Position numbers and translations under genes: made by a program
In this document: in pieces, positions 38,291-43,522 of the stretch
Position numbering within the stretch: the first letter of the stretch is position 1
Layout of the letters: every line of letters starts with the position of its first letter
NCBI GenBank assembly: GCA_002773845.1
Contig: PEZZ01000017.1
Coordinates: forward strand, 6,816-50,337
Origin: Candidatus Buchananbacteria bacterium CG10_big_fil_rev_8_21_14_0_10_42_9
Lineage (GTDB): Bacteria > Patescibacteriota > Patescibacteriia > Buchananbacterales > 21-14-0-10-42-9
Length of the DNA: 43,522 nucleotides
Direction of reading: 5' to 3'
Notes under the pieces: generated by a model
What the model was told of the DNA's origin: nothing
What the model saw: the letters and a program-made list of their open reading frames with translations, nothing else
The model's database searches: none

Positions 38291-38376
38291 ACACTCTATT
38301 TTAATACTTCTTTCAAATTTAGCTTACTTATCGTAATTTTCATTTCCTTAATTAACTATCTGCCATTCGCTATTTG

Positions 38377-40713
38377 CTATTTTTCCTCCTCTTCTTTGTA
38401 ATCACCCTCGTCTTCGCCTTCGACTTCTTCATCTTCACTGTCTTCCGTCTTTTCCTCCTCTGGCTCATCTTCACCTTCTTCGTAATCGCTCTCATCCTCA
38501 TCTTCAACTTCTAGGTCACCATGTTTTTGCTCATCATACTCTTCTTCGGCCACGGTCGGATCTAAAATTTCACGAGGTTTAGCGCCATCAGCCGGGCCAA
38601 TAAAACCTTGCTGCTCTAAAATATCTAAAATCCGAGCCGCGCGAGCATAACCCACCCTCAACCGCCGCTGCAGAAGCGAAGCTGAGGCCTTGCCGGCTTG
38701 AATAATAATTTGTTTAGCATCTCCCAAAAGCTCATCTTCACCGCCTTCATCGTCCACCCCGCTGCCAATCTCAACCCCGGTTTGTTTTTCTGTAATCCCA
38801 TCGATGTATTCAGCATTAGACTTATCTTTAAGGTAGCGGACCACTTTTTTTACTTCTTCTTCGGTGGCAAAAGCGCCCTGCAGCCTGATTGGCTTACCCA
38901 ATTCAGCGGTTAAAAACAACATGTCGCCCCGGCCCATTAATTTTTCAGCGCCTGGCAAATCAAGGATAGTGCGAGAATCAATTAAAGAAGCGACTGAAAA
39001 AGCAACTCGGGCCGGTATATTAGCTTTCATAAGGCCAGTAATTACATCAACAGACGGCCGCTGGGTGGCAAGAACCAAATGAATACCAACGGCTCTGGCC
39101 ATTTGGGCTAAGCGGATAATGCCGGCTTCAACTTCAGCTCCTGAAGTGCTCATCAAATCAGCTAACTCGTCAATAATAAATACAATAACTGGCAGTTTAT
39201 CGTGGGCCTTTTTGTTATAAGTTAAAATATTTCGGCTGCCTGACTTGGACAACAATTCAAAACGCCGCTCCATCTCAGCAATTGTCCATTTAAGCGCATT
39301 AATAGTCTTTTTAACATCAGTTATAACCGGCGTCAGCAAATGAGGGATACCGTTATACAACGGCAGCTCAACTCGTTTAGGATCCACCATAATAAATCGT
39401 AAATCCACCGGGCTATTTTGATATAGCAAGCTTAAAATTAATGTATTAATGGCTACACTTTTACCAGAGCCAGTAGCGCCGGCGATTAACAAATGCGGCA
39501 TGGTCGTTAAATCTGCCACAAAAGATTGGCCTTTAACGTTTTTCCCAAGGGCAATGGTAAGACTGCTTTTGCGTGCTTTATATTCAGGGCTTTCCAAAAG
39601 TTCACGCAAGCTAACGGTCGCGGCACTGACGTTTGGCACTTCAATACCGACCAACGATTTGCCGGGGATCGGCGCTTCAATTCTAATTGGATGAGCGGCT
39701 AAGGCCAAGGCTAAATCATTATTTAAAGACACAATTTTTGAAAGCTTGACACCTTCAGCCGGCTTTAAGGTATATTGAGTCACGGTCGGACCAACGTTCA
39801 CCTCTCCCATATCTACATTAATGTGAAAATGTTGGAGCGTGCGCTTAATAATAATTTGATTGCCCTTAATATCCCCTGAAGTCGGCTTACTGCCGTTTTT
39901 ACTTAACAAGTCCAACGGTAATTCAACTTCAGCTCCAGTGTATTGAATAGTGTGGCTATCCTGGTCAATGGTATCTCCGAGCGCAGCCTCTTCTTCGTCT
40001 TCGTCTTCCTCATCGTCCTCTGGCTCTGCCTCTTCTTCGTCTTCCTCGCCTACTTCTTTGGCGCTAAATTCTTCTTCCTCATCGTCTTCGTAATCTTCCT
40101 CGGCCTGCATATCTTTTGAGCGCTTAGCTTTTTCGTATTGCTGATCGGAAATTTTACCGCTCACTTTATCAATTAATAGCCTAGCGGAATGAATTGGGCG
40201 CAATAATGTTTCCAACGACGTATCAAAAAATAAAATTAACCCAATTAAAAATAAGGCGACTAACACGACTAGACTCACTAAAAATCCAGTGAAAGTTAGT
40301 AGTGGCCACGACAACACTAGCCCGAAATATCCGCCGCCGTATCCGAATTTGGCGGCAGTGACTAAACCGTCGCTATGCCATACTAAATGAATAAAACTTG
40401 AAAAACTGCCGACCAAAAGCAGCAAGCCAACAACATGGACGATTCTTAAATTATGCTCATCGGGCCGGAGCATTAGATAGCCCAAGGCCATAAAAACAAT
40501 AAAGATATACCAACGGACCGCCCCAAAACCAATACTCAAAATAAAATCTAACTTTTCGCCTGCCACGCCAGCCACCCCAAGAAAACTTAACAGCGCCACA
40601 ATCCCGAGTACAAAAAAAACGATAGCCAAAATTCCATTTTTGGCTTCTGTTGATAATCCTCCGATTTCATCATACCCTAGCTTTCGCCGACGCTTTGGTT
40701 TACCAAACCTCAT
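38377..40713 (-). CDS. ftsK: DNA translocase FtsK/SpoIIIE
   Basis: 778 aa. An N-terminal membrane domain with four or five helices (residues about 25-180) is followed by a very acidic linker (runs of Asp/Glu, about 200-250) and the motor: LPHLLIAGATGSGKSVAINT (Walker A near residue 414), FIMVDPKRVELPLYNGIPHL, VFIIDELADLM and LATQRPSVDVITGLMKANIP. The gamma winged helix is ASASLLQRRLRVGYARAARI. Another acidic tail of about 60 residues follows. FtsK pumps DNA at division and helps chromosome dimer resolution. Two tiny genes lie just upstream. Confidence 0.96.
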   Translation of the reverse strand: MRFGKPKRRRKLGYDEIGGLSTEAKNGILAIVFFVLGIVALLSFLGVAGVAGEKLDFILSIGFGAVRWYIFIVFMALGYLMLRPDEHNLRIVHVVGLLLLVGSFSSFIHLVWHSDGLVTAAKFGYGGGYFGLVLSWPLLTFTGFLVSLVVLVALFLIGLILFFDTSLETLLRPIHSARLLIDKVSGKISDQQYEKAKRSKDMQAEEDYEDDEEEEFSAKEVGEEDEEEAEPEDDEEDEDEEEAALGDTIDQDSHTIQYTGAEVELPLDLLSKNGSKPTSGDIKGNQIIIKRTLQHFHINVDMGEVNVGPTVTQYTLKPAEGVKLSKIVSLNNDLALALAAHPIRIEAPIPGKSLVGIEVPNVSAATVSLRELLESPEYKARKSSLTIALGKNVKGQSFVADLTTMPHLLIAGATGSGKSVAINTLILSLLYQNSPVDLRFIMVDPKRVELPLYNGIPHLLTPVITDVKKTINALKWTIAEMERRFELLSKSGSRNILTYNKKAHDKLPVIVFIIDELADLMSTSGAEVEAGIIRLAQMARAVGIHLVLATQRPSVDVITGLMKANIPARVAFSVASLIDSRTILDLPGAEKLMGRGDMLFLTAELGKPIRLQGAFATEEEVKKVVRYLKDKSNAEYIDGITEKQTGVEIGSGVDDEGGEDELLGDAKQIIIQAGKASASLLQRRLRVGYARAARILDILEQQGFIGPADGAKPREILDPTVAEEEYDEQKHGDLEVEDEDESDYEEGEDEPEEEKTEDSEDEEVEGEDEGDYKEEEEK

Positions 40714-40722
40714 AAGACTAAA

Positions 40723-40863
40723 TTATATCATAAAGACACCTATTATAACAGGCGATAAAATAGCTAAAATTAGCCACCATTTGCCCCCTGCCAATGCTTT
40801 TGATTGTGGCACTTTCCAACCGATCATACAGGGGTTATCAACTGAGTGTTTGAACCGAGTCAT
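40723..40863 (-). CDS. Tiny single-helix membrane protein upstream of ftsK
   Basis: 46 aa, MTRFKHSVDNPCMIGWKVPQ then a helix (WWLILAILSPVIIGVFMI). It begins 2 bp after the stop of the 56-aa ORF and ends 9 bp before ftsK, giving a compact three-gene layout. No family recognised. Co-location with ftsK suggests a division or envelope role, but this is inference. Confidence 0.5.
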   Translation of the reverse strand: MTRFKHSVDNPCMIGWKVPQSKALAGGKWWLILAILSPVIIGVFMI

Positions 40864-40865
40864 AA

Positions 40866-41036
40866 TTATTCTTTTAAATACAATTCAAAGTTCCATAACG
40901 AAAAACTAAGTTCGTCGCGGGCATCGCGCCAAAGATAGGGCGACCTTTCAGCTTCATTGCCGCATTGCCAGCCATGAATTACGCAATCGGTTCTGTCCAA
41001 CTCCCAATTAATTGTGGATTTATTTGCGTACTCCAT
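40866..41036 (-). CDS. Small soluble protein, unknown
   Basis: 56 aa, MEYANKSTINWELDRTDCVI then HGWQCGNEAERSPYLWRDAR; two cysteines, Trp-rich, no membrane segment. First of the three-gene set ending in ftsK. No Shine-Dalgarno is seen. The protein-like composition and 2-bp gap to the next ORF support it, but it is not proven. Confidence 0.5.
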   Translation of the reverse strand: MEYANKSTINWELDRTDCVIHGWQCGNEAERSPYLWRDARDELSFSLWNFELYLKE

Positions 41037-41079
41037 ATAAATACATTAATTAGTTAATAGACTATTTGTATTACTTAAA

Positions 41080-42585
41080 TCAACTGCCTTTAATTTTAAT
41101 GGTCTGCCCATTAATTCTAAAAGCGGCCGGGACAGTATAAGTAACCTCTAAATAAGGACGTTGGCCGTCAGTGCCTTCGCTTGAGGCCCAATTATTTTGA
41201 AAATTAGCAGGGTTGCTCACGCTTCTAAATAACAAGCCATAGTTTACGCTTGGATTATCAACCCATTTTTGTGCCGCCGAAGTTATATCAAAGCTAATAT
41301 AACGTTGGACACCCGTATCAGAAATACTTACACTGTCAACTGCCGTTGAATTATAATCAGTATCCGCCGTCAAAAGGCACACGCTTCCGGCCCAAGCTAT
41401 AGTTGCGGATTCTTTATAGTTACATGACGGTTCGCCATCTGCGGCAATAGTAGCATCGCTATTTCCTTCCGGCCACCAATTATCATTGCCGCTTAAAATC
41501 TCATACAAGGCCACAGTGTCAGCTGCGTCTAAGATATTATAAAGATACAGTGTGGCCCCCATGACTGTAGCGCCGGTCGGGATGTCGGAAGTATCAATAC
41601 GCATTACGGTATATTGCGCTCCAATGCCGTTACCGACAGCAAACGATGTGCTCGCACCAAAGTTGTAGGCGCGAGCGAATGAAAAAAAACCGTTATAGCT
41701 ATCAAGCCTGGTATCGTCCCAGCGGCCAACATAATCATCACTGGTGTTGTCGCCGAACGTGCTTGTCACAACCTCGCCAGTACCTCCTCCGGGCCCCTTA
41801 ATTATTACCTTCCTTACTCCCGGAATATAATAATCTACTTCTAAATAAGGGCGGCTACCATCAGTGCCTTCGCTTGAATGAAATTGAACTGAAGTATTAG
41901 AGGTCAATGAATCAAACCGCATAATAATGCCATAATTTGTGCTTGGATCTAAAACCCAACCTTGCACTTCGTCGGTCAAATCCAATGTAATGGTGGTGTC
42001 TGTTGTGGCGACCGGTAATGTCCCAATAGGGGTTGAATTATAATCAGTTCCGGCGGTGGCCATACCGGCACTGCCGCCCCAGGCAACGGTATTATATTCC
42101 TTATGGCTCCACGTGGGTTCATTAGCATTAGCTGTGGCCGTGCCATCACCGGCACCTTCCGGCCACCAGGCATCATTGCCAGATAAAATTTCATGTACCG
42201 GAATGCTTTCGGTTGAACTATGCAAAGATGAATCGCTGCTGTGATCATGCTCTAAATATAACGTGGCGTTGGTTACTATGGCATTACTGGGAATGTCTGA
42301 AACGTCAATCCGAATCAATTGATTAGCATCGTTACTGCTAATATTAAGACCATCTTTTTGAATTTGTAATAATGTATGAATGCCATAATTCCTGATTGTT
42401 AGATTAGTACCAAATGCGTTCATGCCGGCAATCATGGCGTCATTCCATTTTCCGGTAAAATCATCACCGGTATTATCACCAATCTTTATCGTTGCGCTGA
42501 CAGCCTCAACTGGTTCCGGCTTGTCTGGCAATAAAAAATAAACCGCCAAGCCTAAAATGATTAAAATTAACAATAACTTTTTCAT
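41080..42585 (-). CDS. Secreted protein with two DNRLRE-type domains
   Basis: 501 aa. A signal peptide or anchor (MKKLLLILIILGLAVYFLLP) is followed by two tandem repeats of about 215 residues. Each has IGDNTGDDFTGKWNDA / FGDNTSDDYVGRWDDT, the middle YEILSGNDNWWPEG, and a closing GLLFRSV / GIIMRFD...SSEGTDGxRPYLEVxY. This matches DNRLRE domains, beta-sandwich modules of surface proteins. It ends at a short RINGQTIKIKGS. Likely exposed on the cell surface. A structured hairpin region (42607-42675) precedes the gene. Confidence 0.85.
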   Translation of the reverse strand: MKKLLLILIILGLAVYFLLPDKPEPVEAVSATIKIGDNTGDDFTGKWNDAMIAGMNAFGTNLTIRNYGIHTLLQIQKDGLNISSNDANQLIRIDVSDIPSNAIVTNATLYLEHDHSSDSSLHSSTESIPVHEILSGNDAWWPEGAGDGTATANANEPTWSHKEYNTVAWGGSAGMATAGTDYNSTPIGTLPVATTDTTITLDLTDEVQGWVLDPSTNYGIIMRFDSLTSNTSVQFHSSEGTDGSRPYLEVDYYIPGVRKVIIKGPGGGTGEVVTSTFGDNTSDDYVGRWDDTRLDSYNGFFSFARAYNFGASTSFAVGNGIGAQYTVMRIDTSDIPTGATVMGATLYLYNILDAADTVALYEILSGNDNWWPEGNSDATIAADGEPSCNYKESATIAWAGSVCLLTADTDYNSTAVDSVSISDTGVQRYISFDITSAAQKWVDNPSVNYGLLFRSVSNPANFQNNWASSEGTDGQRPYLEVTYTVPAAFRINGQTIKIKGS

Positions 42586-42606
42586 ATGAAATGCTCAGAA
42601 CAAACC

Positions 42607-42675
42607 ATATCATCCGCATGCGGACGAGAATCCCTCGCCTTATCCTGGGAACCCAAATCAGGATGGGGATGATAT
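42607..42675. repeat. Branched palindrome between the MerR-like and DNRLRE genes
   Basis: The outer arms ATATCATCC and GGATGATAT enclose two inner hairpins, CCGCATGCGG and TCCTG...CAGGA, like a three-way junction. There is no T-run in the direction of transcription. It is the only feature in this 100-bp gap. Confidence 0.55.
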
Positions 42676-42685
42676 TTTAGTATCT

Positions 42686-42940
42686 TCATAAGCGACCTTT
42701 TTTGTTTAAGTCTTTAATCTCTTCTATCGTTAAACGCCTCACTTCTTGCAATTTACTTATCTTTTTAATCATCTGTACGGCATAGCTTTCTTCATACATG
42801 CGATATCCGCCTTGAGAGCGCGCCGCTTCTTGCAATAAACCTTCCTTGGTATAAAAATTAATGGTGGAAGGTAAAACTCCAACCAATTTGGATAATTGAC
42901 CAATCTTTAACAATTTTTTATTGGTCTTAAAATTAGCCAT
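42686..42940 (-). CDS. MerR-type DNA-binding regulator, short
   Basis: 84 aa, essentially only the MerR winged-helix: KIGQLSKLVGVLPSTINFYT...GLLQEAARSQGGYRMYEES, then LQEVRRLTIEEIKDL. There is no effector domain, so the signal it senses is unclear. I chose the ATG at 42940, which has a clear GGAGG 6 nt upstream; the longer frame to 43012 would be read inside the upstream gene. It overlaps the stop of the surface-protein gene by 8 bp, so it is translationally coupled. It may regulate the neighbouring surface genes. Confidence 0.85.
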   Translation of the reverse strand: MANFKTNKKLLKIGQLSKLVGVLPSTINFYTKEGLLQEAARSQGGYRMYEESYAVQMIKKISKLQEVRRLTIEEIKDLNKKGRL

Positions 42941-43522
42941 CTGATCCTCCTTCCTCATTGAGGCTCCCAATCTCCACCTCGCTAGTAGTGGTGGCAGGGG
43001 GGTTAGCTTCAACCACTATGGTGTCATCTGTGGGAGTCGGCGCAGGTTCGTCTTGGGCTAGTTCTTCGGTAGTGGTTGAGTTTTCATCCTCTGGTGTAGG
43101 GACAGGTTCATCTCCTTGGGCTACATCTGCTGAAGTGCCAATCACTGAAACGGTGGTGGTCGCAATTAAATCTGAGGCGTCGTCATACACTCTGACTTCA
43201 ATTTCCACCTCTTGAGTGTGGGGGTTAGAGTAAAAAACTAAGCCTGATTTAATGTTGCCGGAAAACTGCCCGCCCGCGCCGTTATCTGACCAGGCGTATT
43301 TAAGATCATTAGTATTATCGCCAGAAACGATAACCCAAAGTTCAGTCTCTTGGCCCTGGGCAGTGTTAAATTGAGAGATACGCCACTCTTCAATGGCGTA
43401 AGAGTTAGAGCTATTAGTGTCTGAGTTATTAGCTAGGGCGATCCAATCAAAGCCAACATCCTCATCTTGCGTTTCATTAATGACGACCCGAAATCCATTA
43501 ATGGTTTTTTCAATAACTTTAA
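42933..43522 (-). CDS. Surface or exported protein, C-terminal part (runs off the window)
   Basis: The minus-strand frame is open from the window edge to the stop at 42933 (about 195 codons). Visible are INGFRVVINETQDEDVGFDW followed by IALANN, a beta-sandwich-like domain (ELWVIVSGDNTNDLKYAWSD, then VYDDASDLIATTTVSVIG), and a Pro/Thr/Glu-rich linker (PVPTPEDENSTTTEE) ending EEGGSDG. The beta-rich domains and PT linker suggest an exported protein. Its 5' part is outside the window. The last codons carry the Shine-Dalgarno and start of the MerR-like gene. Confidence 0.75.
   Translation of the reverse strand, partial: KVIEKTINGFRVVINETQDEDVGFDWIALANNSDTNSSNSYAIEEWRISQFNTAQGQETELWVIVSGDNTNDLKYAWSDNGAGGQFSGNIKSGLVFYSNPHTQEVEIEVRVYDDASDLIATTTVSVIGTSADVAQGDEPVPTPEDENSTTTEELAQDEPAPTPTDDTIVVEANPPATTTSEVEIGSLNEEGGSDG

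Overview
The window looks like a chromosome segment of an uncultivated Patescibacteria/CPR-type bacterium. This is inferred from gene content and architecture, not from a marker-gene comparison. It is AT-leaning, densely packed and uses the standard code (TGA is used as a stop). It combines compact housekeeping genes (uvrA, recA, ftsK, rpsF-ssb-rpsR, efp, trpS, leuS, ychF, murI) with class III ribonucleotide reductase, a two-domain ThyX, RNase J, glutamate dehydrogenase, membrane-anchored thiol enzymes and several proteins of unknown function. No rRNA, CRISPR array, transposase or prophage was seen.

Layout. 1-4.4 kb: 5' part of leuS, a palindrome-rich island with a decayed DUF559 endonuclease, then uvrA. 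4.4-6.1 kb: an orphan GC-rich secreted-protein gene and a DsbA-like operon. 6.1-10.6 kb: secG, a peptide-binding lipoprotein-like gene, tRNA-Leu(CAG), a MazG-like gene and RNase J. 10.7-14.9 kb: zinc-ribbon gene, nrdD-nrdG, and a thioredoxin-DsbB pair. 14.9-21.2 kb: membrane protein, trpS, gdhA, AlkD-like, a small GC-rich gene, thyX. 21.2-26.3 kb: repeat island with a dead hydrolase, then a minus-strand run (flavin reductase, murI, phosphomannomutase, bactofilin-like membrane protein, Trm9-like methyltransferase). 26.3-36.3 kb, mostly plus strand: elp3, glyA, ychF, the S6 operon and efp, with a minus-strand Trm11-like gene between. 36.3-43.5 kb, minus strand: recA, RodZ-like, ftsK with two tiny upstream genes, and a surface-protein/MerR cluster.

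Functional links. Elp3 and a Trm9-like methyltransferase are divergent with overlapping start codons, suggesting a two-step wobble-uridine (cm5U to mcm5U) pathway. NrdD/NrdG and ThyX cover dNTP supply. DsbA-like, Trx-like and DsbB proteins point to envelope disulfide formation. RecA, UvrA, AlkD, SSB and FtsK cover DNA maintenance.

The most distinctive signal is non-coding. At least four families of palindromic elements fill the intergenic gaps, several nested inside one another. One family flanks a DUF559 endonuclease remnant as inverted ends and also sits in-frame inside a tRNA methyltransferase gene. Many genes have a -10 box 6-10 bp before the ATG, suggesting leaderless mRNAs, whereas the GC-rich orphan genes carry strong Shine-Dalgarno sequences.
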